Below are positions 10,204 to 20,475 of a DNA stretch of 64,000 nt, piece by piece; position 1 is the stretch's first letter; each line of letters starts with the position of its first letter. The position numbers and the translations under genes are program-made. The DNA is from [Phialemoniopsis] sp. UDSM-2020. Taxonomy: Eukaryota > Ascomycota > Sordariomycetes > Thyridiales > Thyridiaceae. The notes beneath the pieces are model-generated. The model saw only the letters and a list, made by a program, of their open reading frames with translations, searched no databases and was not told the DNA's origin. The stretch spans positions 3,224,001 to 3,288,000 of the forward strand of contig JAEILZ010000007.1 in NCBI GenBank assembly GCA_018873225.1. The letters run 5' to 3'.

Positions 10204-11871
10204 ATGGAGCAGTCGACTTATCACGGTGCCACTGCCACTGGGCTGGAAAGCCTCTTGCCCGGCCTCATCTCGAGCACCTCGTTCATCATCGGCGCCATAA
10301 TCATCGCCATTTTCTTCTCTGCCAACACCCTCCTGGCGCCCCGTCTGAACCCGACCGAGCCACCGCTCCTCAAACCCTCCGTGCCCCTGATCGGACACAT
10401 CATTGGCATCATCCGGCAGCAGAATGCGTACCACTACGACCTCAAGCGCAAGTACGCGGCGCTGCCCATCGCCAGCCTGCAGATGCTCTGGGGCAAGGTC
10501 TACGCCGTGTGGGAGCCGAGCCTGGTGCAGTCGGCCCTGCGCGCCCAGTCGCTGAGCTTCGAGTTCTTCAGCCAGCAGTTTGCGCAAAAGTCGTTTGGCC
10601 TGAGCGACGAGACCATGGCCAAGATCACCGAGAACGTCCTGCCTGATTTCACGGTCGCCATCCACGGGAGCATGCAGCCTAAGCATGTCCATGAGATGAA
10701 CATTCATGCGCTCGAATTTATCTCGCGTACACTGGATGATGCGTGTCCCAGCGACGGGGGCGTGCTCGAGGTTCCTAACGCGTATCTCTGGCTACGTGAT
10801 ATTATCACCTTGGCCACCACGAAAGCACTGTTTGGGAAAGAGAACCCGTATGAGAGGGACACAAGTCTCATTGAGGACACATGGTATGTTTCCCGTGGTG
10901 GTCTTTTACCATGCCTTATATGTGGTTAACATTGTTCTCTTTGGCACAGGACATTCGAAGAAGCCCTTCCAAACATGGTCGCGCGCCCTTTACCATGGTT
11001 GACGTCCAGGGCGGGTTTCCTTGCGCGTGGCCGTCTGCAAGCTGTCATGGCGCCATACTACACGGCCCAGCACGACGTCAACAACCCGACAGCTGCAGAG
11101 ATCACTCGGCGGCGTGCAAATACTCTGCGCCGCTACGGTTTCACAGGCAAGGAAATCGCTATGTGTGACTTTATGCTCCCAGTGATCGCCACGACCAACT
11201 CGACACCATCCATGTACTGGTTATTCTGCTACATCTTCGCCCGGCCAGAGCTGCTAGAACGATTGCGGGCTGAGCTGCTCCCCGTCATTCAGCGTCGTCA
11301 CCCTGGAGAGGAAGGCGATGTGGTTCGTATTGACATCAGCTGCATCGAGACAAAGTGCCCCCTGCTGGCGGCGTGCTACCACGAAACCCTGCGTCTGGTT
11401 GATCACAGCGTCAGCATGAGGCGCGTGGTAAAGGATACAACCCTCACTGACGCCCAAGGCCGATCCTATATGCTCAAGGAGGGCATCGACGTCCAGGTCT
11501 CCTCCGGGGTATCCCACCGCCTCTCCAGCGTCTGGGGCGAGGACGTCGAAGACTTCAACCCAGATCGGTTCCTGGACAAGTCGAGCCCTAGCCAGGAGCG
11601 GGCCAAGAAAGCGGCGTACACGCCTTTCGGAGGCGGAAGACACTACTGCCCCGGTCGTTACTTTGCGTTCACCGAGATCTTGGCGCTCATGTCGGCTTTT
11701 GTGCTCGGATTCGAGGTGGAGCCTGTTGGTATGGCGTTTGGCGATGTGAAACAGACAACGCCCGTGTTCACCAATGCGGTCGTGAAGCCACAGAATGATG
11801 GAAAGGGGCTTGGGATAAGGCTTAGGAGGCGACAAGGGTGGGAGCACGTCAAGTGGGAGTTTGAGAGCTGA
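10204..11871 (+). CDS. Cytochrome P450 monooxygenase (CYP7/CYP8-clan-like)
   Basis: Membrane-anchored heme monooxygenase of the endoplasmic reticulum. Two exons (10204-10883, 10950-11871) give 533 residues. An N-terminal anchor helix (FIIGAIIIAIFFSANTLL) is followed by the proline-rich hinge PPLLKPSVPLIGH. The K-helix ExxR lies in YHETLRL, the PERF-like motif is NPDRF, and the heme loop is FGGGRHYCPGR with the Cys ligand near residue 460. The I-helix reads IATTNSTPSMYW and lacks the usual AGxDT acid-alcohol pair; an Asn and Pro arrangement like this occurs in CYP7/CYP8 enzymes (sterol hydroxylases, prostacyclin synthase). Sterol or oxylipin substrates are therefore possible but unproven. The Met at 10204 starts just before the anchor; an in-frame Met at 10165 is less likely. 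Confidence 0.9.
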
Positions 11872-12436
11872 TGCGACTGCTGTGTCAATCCTTCTGTAAC
11901 TCAACTGCAGTCCATTGTCAAAGTTGTCGATCAAGTTTACCAGTGCGATAATCCTCTTCCTCATCCTCCTTGATCGACCTGATCGACCTGATCCAGGATA
12001 TCTTGAAAATTTTGACCTGAAAGAACGTCTGGAGGCTGGTGGGAAGTTCAGACTATTCATAATCTATGTTGATTGGCCGGTTCGTACAAGCGGGTCGCCA
12101 AGCCGAGAGATCAGCCCCTGTGTAAGACCACCCTAACAAGTAAATAGTAGACTCTTGAGACAACTACAATGTAGCGACTCCACTTAAACGAATTGACCAG
12201 TCGCTTGGTTTATCGAAAGGGCTGTGTAGGCACAGTCCACATGAATGTTCAGCATATATAGCCATTAGCATGCGCTGTAGCAAGACCTTGAGATTGCCCC
12301 GTGTAATCTAATTACAAAGGCAAATCATCGTCCATTCGACCTTCTGCCTCATAGTCTCTATTTCCCTTCGTACTGTCTCATCACCAGAGCCCAAGTCTCT
12401 CACCCTCGCCACGTCCAACACGGGACGCTCTACACA
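11872..12436 (+). other. Intergenic with TATA-like stretch
   Basis: No gene seen. CATATATAG near 12252, about 185 bp before the next start codon, could be a TATA-type promoter element. A repeated GATCGACCT-like short tandem lies near 11971-11992. Confidence 0.4.
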
Positions 12437-13042
12437 ATGTCCTGGAATATGGCAGAGAACAATAAAGCGGTGGATTACACCCTGCGAGCATGCCAGGTTA
12501 TCTTTGCCATCATAGTCATGGGCACAGACGGCTATGGTACGTATCGTCACTCTACTCAGACACTCTACTCAGTCAAATCTGCAAGATCTAACATCCGCGC
12601 CCTAGCTATTCACAACTACCACGGCCACAGTGGCTCCATCACTCTGCTCGGGCACGACTACGACGTCTACTACGATGTCCCCGATTCGTGGGGCTTCCTG
12701 ATGTTCTGCGCCGGCTGGACGGTTCTGACTGTCATCTTCCACCATACCGCCGGAGTCAAGTACGCGGACCGTGCGTGGATCGGCTACATGCGTATCGCTA
12801 TCGAGGCTGTGGCTGTTCTCTCGTGGCTCGCTGGCTTCGTTGCCGTGGCTGTCAACATCTCGACCGGGACATGTGCGGTAGGGGACAGCTCGTGTGGGAC
12901 GCTGACGGCGGCATCGGTTTTCGGAGCCTTCGAGTTCCTGCTCTTCATTGTGACTGCGGTCCAGACCGTCATGCAGCATGTGGTCCTCAACAGCTTCCGC
13001 AAGCCCGCCACTTCTACGACCAAAAGCGATGCATCCGTTTGA
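12437..13042 (+). CDS. Small four-helix membrane protein, MARVEL-like
   Basis: Two exons, 12437-12536 and 12606-13042, encode 178 residues. Four hydrophobic segments are visible: ACQVIFAIIVMGTDGY, WGFLMFCAGWTVLTVIF, AVLSWLAGFVAVAV and ASVFGAFEFLLFIVTAV, with a Cys pair (GTCAVGDSSC) in the loop between the last two. That arrangement matches the MARVEL-type four-helix bundle of fungal membrane proteins (Nce102-like group), which organise plasma-membrane domains or vesicle traffic. The C-terminal tail is Ser/Thr/Lys-rich. An alternative start at Met5 (12449) changes little. Specific role not known. Confidence 0.72.
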   Translation: MSWNMAENNKAVDYTLRACQVIFAIIVMGTDGYGTYRHSTQTLYSVKSARSNIRALAIHNYHGHSGSITLLGHDYDVYYDVPDSWGFLMFCAGWTVLTVIFHHTAGVKYADRAWIGYMRIAIEAVAVLSWLAGFVAVAVNISTGTCAVGDSSCGTLTAASVFGAFEFLLFIVTAVQTVMQHVVLNSFRKPATSTTKSDASV

Positions 13043-13582
13043 TCTGCAGCGCAAGATTTACTGGCAAGAATATCACAACTGGTACTCCCGCTACCCTAAT
13101 GGAGACGAGTTGTCAACGATCAATTGGCTGTATTTCAACTAGGCACAACTAATGAAAAGGATATGGCTTCATTTGGTTCATTTTTAGAATGTACTATCAA
13201 ACATGATGCTGGGTTGCTCGGAATTGTTTATAACAGGCATTAGAATAGTTTGGGGAATAGACTGTAGTGATTTATGTTAGACTCATGTACTAAACCCAAA
13301 TAAACAAAATCAAGCAGCAAGCCTTGTCTATTCGTAGTTGATGTCATCCCCCCTCTCTTCTCTCCCATTTGACCCGACGAGGTTCGTCTTGTTGATCGAC
13401 CGGAATTGCCAGTTCCGCCAACCAGGTAATGCCAAGCATCATGACCCCACAACTCGAGTGAAAACTCGAGTGAGAACATCAACTCTCTTCACGAACATAG
13501 ACATAGACATTCATATTATTCTCGTCATAGATTGCTGAAACTGAATGGTAGCATCTCGTGAGGACATGCGCTGGGTCTCATA
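13043..13582. other. Intergenic, upstream of GH43 pseudogene
   Basis: No gene recognised. Contains the short direct repeat ACTCGAGTGAAAACTCGAGTGA near 13453. Confidence 0.4.
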
Positions 13583-15338
13583 ATGTTGGTTCCCTCGCTG
13601 TTCACTCTTCTCACGCTCGCCGGAGCTGTCACACCCCTGCGACCACGGAATTCACTCCAGAGCCCTAGAAACTCTACTTATTATAACCCAGTCCTGCCAG
13701 GATGGCACTCAGATCCATCATGCATACAGCAAGCCGGCATGTTCTTTTGCGTGACCTCGTCCTTTCTCGCCTTTCCGTCACTTCCAATCTGGGCCTCGGC
13801 GGATCTGATCAACTGGAAGCTCATTAGCTACGCCTGGAGCCGCGAATCCCAATTCCCGGGCCAGAGCTGGAACGTCACAAACCAGAAGTATGGCATGTGG
13901 GGGCCAACCATTCGGCACCACGATGGACACTTCTACGTTACGAGCCAGTGGCGCATGGACACGGGCTGTTCATCGGAGTTGTCTTTAACACCACTGACCC
14001 TTACGACAAAAGCGCGTGGAACGATGCTGTGACGTTCACGCCGTCAGAACACGATATTGATCCGGATCTCTTCTGGGATGACGACGGCACGGTCTACATG
14101 GCCTCGGGCGGCACCAAGATGCAGGAGATCAATGTCCAGACGGGCGAGATCTCGGAACCCCGGACCATTTGGAATGGGAGTCTGCGTCATGGAGAGGGCC
14201 CGCACATATACAAGAAGGACGGCTGGTACTATCTCTTGTCTGCCGAAGGCGGCACCGGTCTGAGCCACAGCATAACCATGGCCAGGGCCAAGGATAACTA
14301 TGGTCCGTATGAGAACTGCACCAACAATCCTCTGTTGACAAACCGCGGCACGAACGGATACTTCCAAACTGTCGGTCACGGGGATCTCTTTCAGGATACG
14401 AACGGCAACTGGTGGGGCATGTGCCTTGCAACCCGATCAGGGCCGGAGTGGAAGGTCTACCCAATGGGCCGCGAGTCGGTCCTTTTTCCAGTGACCTGGG
14501 ATGAAGGTGAGTGGCCTGTGATGCAGCCTGTTCGAGGGGAGATGACGGGGCCGCTACCTCCTACTAGTCGAGACGTCCCCGGTCACGGTCCCTGGAACAC
14601 CGACCCCGATGATTTCAGCTTTTCGGAGCTGAATGATATGCCGCTGAATTTTGTCCACTGGAGAGCTCCACCGCCGGGAAAGATCAACCTCACCAAGCGT
14701 GGTCTGCAGATTATGCCCAGCCTCAGCAACTTAACTTAACTGGCTGGATCCTCGGCCGAGCTCTCTGGCTTGCACGGCATCTCTTTTGTTGGGAGGCCTC
14801 AGACCCATACCTTGTTCAACTACTCCGTGGACCTTGACTTCACTCCCCAAAAAGTCGGGCAGGAAGCAGGAGTGACTGTATTCCTGACGCAGGATTATCA
14901 CATAGACCTCGCCATGGGATTGCTAAAATCCAAGTGCTCGGGCGACGTTACGCCCAGGTTTCATCTTCGTGTCGTAACCAAAGGTCGCACTTCCAAAGCA
15001 ATTAGCGTCTCGGTCCCAGAACAGTGGCTACAGAAGCCTGTCCGCCTATACATCCAAGCTCTTAACATACCCACTACACTTTCTCGGCCACGTCTACCGG
15101 AGATGCGGCAGCAATGATCAGAGTTGGCACTGCCCTTACAGAGGCTGTCAGTAGCGGGTCGGGCTCGTACACGGGGTGTCTCATTGGCGCTTATGCGACT
15201 TGCAACGGAGTTGCTTCTGGGGGAGAGTGTAGTCGTGGTGGAGATGCGTACTTTGACAACTGGACGTACTATGGAACTGCTCAGTACATCAGTGCAAACA
15301 AGAGTATCAGCACCAGAGAAATCAACCTAGATGATTAG
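13583..15338 (+). pseudogene. Broken GH43 glycosidase (beta-xylosidase / arabinofuranosidase type)
   Basis: Remains of a secreted family 43 glycoside hydrolase with a C-terminal beta-sandwich domain, which would act on plant arabinoxylan. The signal-peptide-like start is followed by NPVLPGWHSDPS (catalytic base Asp), HDIDPDLFWDDDGT (pKa-modulating Asp) and RHGEGPHIYK (acid Glu); the C-terminal half has LSGLHGISFVGR and GCLIGAYATCNG. It is broken in at least three places. The frame shifts between about 13945 and 13970 (HFYVTSQ to GLFIGVVF). An in-frame TAA at 14737, inside a TTAAC repeat, interrupts SNLT. A second shift between about 15060 and 15114 separates IQALN from RVGTAL. No GT-AG intron explains them. 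The catalytic residues themselves remain, so decay looks recent. A diverged copy of the tail lies at 20009. Confidence 0.85.
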
Positions 15339-16076
15339 GCTTTTCTTTTCCGAGGTTACTAAATTCCTAGTAGCTTCTTCAGCAAGCACCTTTATCTGCA
15401 ATTCTGTCGGGAGTGAGACTTCAAATGGAGTAATATCTTGCACGCCGAATAAAAGTCATTCTACAAGAACGAATAGTTTCTCTTGAAACCAGTTGTTGAT
15501 CACTCTTTCTTGACAGGCTAACCCTGTTTGGAAGAGGAAATGCCATCAGAGTAGCATCGGGAAGGACTTTCGTCTTGACTTTCAATTAGCCACGTTCATG
15601 CAGATATGCTATCTAAGCCCAGAACATTCCATTCCAAAGGGTTTCCCCACAATGCTCCGTTCTGTGGCGTGGTGGGTCATAAAGTGGCGGGCGGGCAGTG
15701 TCCGGCTTGGCCTTTGAAGCTTCGGAATTCGCCCGAGGCCATCCCCCGGGAGTGTTCACGATTGCCACGACAGCTCGCAGCTTCGGGGAGTCCCCGGCAC
15801 CTGTAGCCTCCTTGCCAAGAAGCTGCAAATCTTTCTTCTCAACATGATGAACCCAATGCACCCCGCTAGCAGCCCCTACACTCCTACCCCAGACACTGAA
15901 AATACGGGGCAGGGCATCTCGTTTGACAGTAGTCGCAATCGGGTCCAATGCTCTGAAGATTATAAATGGACTTCCCTACCCGGTCTACGTAGAACATCGT
16001 CCTTGCACACCAGCTAAACGTTCCATTCTATCGACACCCGCTCCAAACTGCCTCCACCCTGGATTCGAGAGCTACA
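15339..16076 (+). other. Intergenic, upstream of MFS transporter
   Basis: No gene supported. TATAAA at 15960, about 115 bp before the start at 16077, is a plausible TATA box. Confidence 0.45.
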
Positions 16077-17797
16077 ATGTCGAATGCCAAGGAGATGTCT
16101 TCCGCCGCCGAGACCAAGGAGCACGCGCTCGAAGCGTTGGGCCCTGCTGAGGGCTTGACATCCTATCAGGATGTCAGCGACGAGTATCCCGCAGACAAGA
16201 GACGCAAGGTACTCTGGCAGATGGATATCAGAATCATACCCGTTCTGATGATTCTCTACAGTGAGTCACATTTATTGTTTCCATGATTGAGTTCATTTCA
16301 CTAATTAGAACCCTGCAAGTTCTGTCTTACGTTGATAGAGCCAACATTGGCAACGCCAAGATCGAAGGCATGTCAAAGGACCTGCATCTGACAGGCACGG
16401 AATATAACATAGTCTTGTCCATTTTCTTCGTCACCTACATCGTTTTCGGTCAGTCTTCGCCATCTAACGAAGGTCGCGTAATGCACACTTTGAGTGCTGA
16501 CTCATGACCAGAAATCCCTTCCAACTACTGCCTCGAGAGGTGGTTCTCCAACAACCCTTCCATGTGGATCGGTATCATCACTGTCCTCTGGGGTGTATCT
16601 ATGACGATGGTAAGCAATTGACGGATAGAATCCCACGCGGCGAAATGGATGCGCTAACTGGTTTTTCCTACTTAGCACGGAATCGTTCGAGGCTACAGCG
16701 GTCTCCTGTCTGTTCGTCTGCTCATGGGCGCCTTCGAAGCTGGCCTCTTCCCCGGCGCCATCGCCTACCTGACGAGGTGGTACACCAAGTACGAGATCGC
16801 CACTCGCTTGTCTATTTTCTACGTCGGATCTGCCTTGGCGGGTGCTTTCTCTGGTCTTTTGGCCTACGCACTCGCCAAGATGAATGGCGTGGCAGGGCTC
16901 GAGGGCTGGAGATGGATTTTCCTTATTGAGGGCATTGCTACCGTTGCAGTCGGACTCATTACGCCGTGGGCTCTAGCAGACACCCCGCTTTCTCGTCCCA
17001 AGTGGCTCAATGCTGAACAGCAAGACTATCTGATCCGTCGCATGATCGTTCAGAATGGTGGCGACAAGGCCGATGCGGCTGGCAAGCACCTTAGCGGCTC
17101 GCTCCTGTTAACCGTGCTCTCGGACTGGCAGATCTACGTCCTCGTTTTGGTTAACTGGGCCAACGTGGTCCCAAGTTACGGCTTGAAGTTCACCCTGCCC
17201 ACTATCATCACCAACATGGGGTTCACCAGCAGCAAGGCCCAGCTACTGAGCATACCGCCATACGTCGCCGGAGCTATAAGTGCCGTCGTCTTCAACATGC
17301 TCTCCGACAAGTTCCACCGGCGATCGCTCTTTCTCATTATTCCGCAGTCCATCCTCGTGGTAGCATACTCCATCTTGACCCCGCTCGCGCCCCGGATCTC
17401 ATCCAATATCGGGGTGTGCTTCTTCGCCATTGTTCTCGCCAACATCGGCTGCTATCCAATCAACCCCGGTGCCTCGGCTTGGTTGAGCAACAATACCGCT
17501 GGTTCTTCGAAGCGCAGCCTGGCTATCGCCTACTACATCTCCATGTCGAACGTCGGAGGCATCATTGCCAGCTACATCTTCATTGATCACGAGGCCCCAG
17601 GATATCCCACTGGGTTCGGACTGTCCTTGACATTCTCCGCCACTGGAATCATCGGTGCACTTCTCTTGGACTGGCTTTACAGCCGCATTAACAAGAAGAG
17701 AGACCGGATCACCGCTGACGAGATTGCTGAGAAGTATTCTGACGACGATCTGGCGAAGTTGGGCGATCGTAGCCCGCTTTTCCGTTATACACTGTAG
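16077..17797 (+). CDS. ACS-family MFS transporter (nicotinate/Tna1-like)
   Basis: Plasma-membrane organic-anion symporter with about 12 membrane helices. Four exons (16077-16260, about 16319-16450, about 16513-16609, about 16678-17797) join in frame to roughly 500 residues. Key matches to the vitamin/nicotinate-type branch are LSYVDRANIGNAKIEGM in TM1, EIPSNYCLERW, RLLMGAFEAGLFPG in TM4, LEGWRWIFLIEG, and NTAGSSKRSLAIAYYIS with GGIIASYIF in the C-terminal half. The tail ends SPLFRYTL, again typical of the family. Substrate not determinable. It converges with the amidohydrolase-fold gene at 18353-19422; transporter and hydrolase may serve one pathway. Confidence 0.87.
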
Positions 17798-18352
17798 ACT
17801 AAGCATTGCAAGATACACACTAAAGTATTCAGCTGTAAGACTATCTGATGCTCAATTAACAATCAGTTGAAGCTTTCTATTGAATAGCTGCAGATCAGGT
17901 TTGGGGGGTTTTGTAGCAACTTGTCGTCTTGGGTCGCGAATCTCAACTGCACTCTAGGCATGATTGTCATACAAGCAACCGAACTCTACGCGTCAATAGA
18001 ACCATTAGGATAGTTTCCTTGGGGAAAAATCGAATCCAATACAGATCGTTCAACAACACTGGTAGTTCCCTTACTGGATGAAGACTTAAAAGATCAAGTT
18101 TCCTGAATACAAAGGGTACGGGAAGCAATCCCATTCTCGTTCTCTTCCAAGTGACGAAATATGGGGTTGAGACAAAATGTAGCACTCTCTTCACCACAAT
18201 GCACCAAAGGTGTTTCGTAGCCACATATCGCAATCAGGTCGGGCCTTTGCATACTATACTGCTTCGATCACTTATCGCTAATAATTTAAGACGACATATC
18301 CTTTTGCAGAGCTATTTCCCATGTTTCATATGGAAATCTAATCCTCCGAATA
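17798..18352. other. Intergenic between convergent genes
   Basis: 3' regions of the transporter and of the amidohydrolase. Nothing else recognised. Confidence 0.5.
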
Positions 18353-19422
18353 TCACTGCCACAACCGGCGCGGGTTGTCCACGAACATGCGACGGACGCG
18401 AGAGTCGCTCCCCGCCCATTCCTTGGTGATCTCCACCAAAGCCGCGTCGTTGATATCGCGGTAGTCGCTTGCCACCAGTCGCCCTCCAGGCCCGTTGCCC
18501 TCCTGGCTCGCAGTATGTGGCCAGTCGCTGCCGTACACGACCATGTCCGGCCCCGCGTCAATAAGAATCTCCGCGACCACCCGCATGTCCTTATAGAGGG
18601 GCGCCATCTTGGAGTTTTGGTACGGTGCCGATATCTTGACGAACATCAGCTTGCGCTGCACCAGGTCTACCAGCTCGCGGAACCCCGGGCTGCGGAAAGG
18701 GTCGATCGTGTTCATCGTGTTGTTGGTCTTGGAGCCGACCTGGAAATGGCCGTAGTGATCAAAGACAAAGGTGCAGTTGAGGGTGGGGATCAGGCCGTGA
18801 AGCTCTAGCATGATGGAGGTCGGGAGCCAGAGCTGGACAGCCCAGCCTTTGCGGGTGGCGACAGCGGCATTCTTCTTGACGAGTTCGACGACCTTTGCGG
18901 TATCCTTCTCGCTGGTGAAGACGCGGACGCCACGGACGCCGGCCGAGTGCATCTCGTCCAGCTCCGCGTCGGTGACATTGTCGGGGTCTATGACGGCGAC
19001 GCCGCGGTACTGGCCCTTGAAGTGCCGGAGCGCATCGATCAAGATGGAGTTGTTCGTGCCGTAGACACTGGGCAGAACGACGACGGCATGCTTGATCCCG
19101 CGGCCTTCTTGGAACTCGGTGCAATTGTCGACGGTAGCAGGCTTGGGAGTATAGGCTATGACCAAGAGAGGGGATCAGTGGACTACTCCTTCAGATGAAA
19201 GACATCTGATCATGTGCGTTGTCCTCACCTCTGTCTGTATCTAGGGGAAATCGCTCAGGGTCTATGATGTGAATGTGAGAGTCCCTGAGAGTTGGACTCA
19301 GTCAGTCCAGGTCATGTCTTTGTCTTCGCCGGGGAACAATACCAAGAGTTGGCAGGCACGCGGACTGCCGCCGTCATAGCCACGCCCACGACTAATGAAG
19401 CTAACGCCTTAGGGGGCCACAT
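18353..19422 (-). CDS. Amidohydrolase-2 family hydrolase (2-pyrone-4,6-dicarboxylate hydrolase-like)
   Basis: TIM-barrel hydrolase of the LigI-like group within the amidohydrolase superfamily, enzymes that open lactones or decarboxylate aromatic-derived acids. Three exons: 19422 to about 19355, about 19288-19226, and about 19155-18353. The first two are small and were found by frame continuity: the join restores NSWDSHIHIIDPERFPL with the metal-binding HxH, then YTPKPATV. The barrel continues with GVRGVRVF, FVFDHYGHF, LMFVKIS and VVYGSDWPHT, where the Asp and His of the last motif are active-site residues. The first exon encodes a hydrophobic stretch (LASLVVGVAMTAA) that could be a signal peptide, unusual for a cytosolic LigI enzyme; Met16 is an alternative start. 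The convergent ACS transporter may import its substrate (inference). Confidence 0.82.
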
Positions 19423-19681
19423 TTTGCACGGGTTTGACACAATTCCTCTTGTGATACGGGGATCACGACATGAACTGGACAATAAGGCAATGCATCTGGA
19501 ACTCGAACCAGGTTACAAGCGAGAACCTCGGAGGTGGTGGAGGGGAATAAATATCGAAGGGACCTCGTCTGCAAACGAGTCGATCAGGCAAGTCGGCCTT
19601 GGGGGATCACCGATGCCTCTGTTATGAGCCCCATGTGTTTGTCTATACTACCTCCCCGGATTCGTCTTCACTAGCAGGAAT
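19423..19681. other. Short intergenic
   Basis: Promoter of the amidohydrolase; nothing else recognised. Confidence 0.4.
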
Positions 19682-20008
19682 TCCTCCACAGTGGAGTTGC
19701 TCCACGAACTCGTCTTAAGCTGCCAAGCCGGTCATTCTCCTGGTCAAGAAGCCGGGCAATCTCCGCGTCGAAATTCCGGCGATCGACAAAGTCGCCAAGA
19801 CAAGCAACCATCACACAAAACTGGATGCCCTTTCTCTTTTCCTCGTACGGAAGCGGCAGGTTGATTTCAAAGATACTAAGTAGACAGTACGCGATATCTT
19901 CGATTCTTGTTGTTTGTCTTCTCGAGCCCTACGCATCTTCTTGGCGACGACCATGTTTTCCAGTGGAGTTCTAAAGTCGAGCACCTCCGCTCCAACCCGC
20001 GTATGACC
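19682..20008 (-). pseudogene. HET-domain relic
   Basis: Fragment on the minus strand that matches the middle of the HET gene at 20476-22221. Two pieces are visible: RVGAEVLDFRTPLENMVVAKK aligns with RVEEKILDHRTPLDAVMVAKK, and after a frame change IEDIAYCLLSIFEINLPLPYEE aligns with PEDIAYCLLGIFSINMPLLYGE. No HET core motifs or start precede it. Beyond the second piece the frame stays open (DFVDRRNFDAEIARLLDQEN) but is not recognised. The 5' end abuts the GH43-tail copy at 20009 with no gap. Confidence 0.75.
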
Positions 20009-20205
20009 AATGATCAGAGTTGGCACTGCCCTTAAGAAGGCTGTCAGTAGCGTATTAGAGTCATACACGGGGTGTCTCAATGGTGTGTAATGTTGTTGGG
20101 TCTGGGGAAGAGTGCCATGTTGGCGGAGTCGCGTATTTTCACAATTGGAGATATAATGGAGCTGCTCAGTATATCAGTGCAAACAAGAGCATTGCCTCTG
20201 AAGAT
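20009..20205 (+). repeat. Degenerate copy of GH43 C-terminal tail
   Basis: About 190 bp closely resembling 15112-15310, the 3' part of the GH43 pseudogene. Shared stretches include AATGATCAGAGTTGGCACTG and TCAGTGCAAACAAGAG; in between there are substitutions and a short deletion (around 20083-20105). It is detached from any catalytic domain and joined directly to the HET relic. An ectopic partial duplication is the simplest reading. Confidence 0.85.
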
Positions 20206-20475
20206 ATTATCAGACCTAAATACGATTCTGGATATTCAATTTGGATCCCAAAGCTATCATGAGGAATATCTTGGGCTTCAGGTTGTATCCGATCGATCAA
20301 GAAATCGCATGGCGACTCATTGATAACAAGTCTTGCTGAATTCCAGTCACCTATACCCTTATGCCGCCGCGCCAGAATATCTCTCCTTCTGAGTTCAGGA
20401 CTCTTTTGATTTGAACTATAAACTGTACGCTAAGAAATCGAATTGGAAGCTTGACATGAAGATGGATGTAAAGTT
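20206..20475. other. Short intergenic
   Basis: Nothing recognised. Confidence 0.4.

Noticed and set aside
9868..10707. 279-codon ORF on the minus strand
   Set aside because: Antisense to the P450 exon; arises from high GC third positions and has no domain resemblance.
11254..12060. 268-codon ORF on the minus strand
   Set aside because: Antisense shadow of the second P450 exon.
19292..19627. 111-codon ORF on the plus strand
   Set aside because: Overlaps the small first exons of the minus-strand hydrolase, and has no family resemblance.
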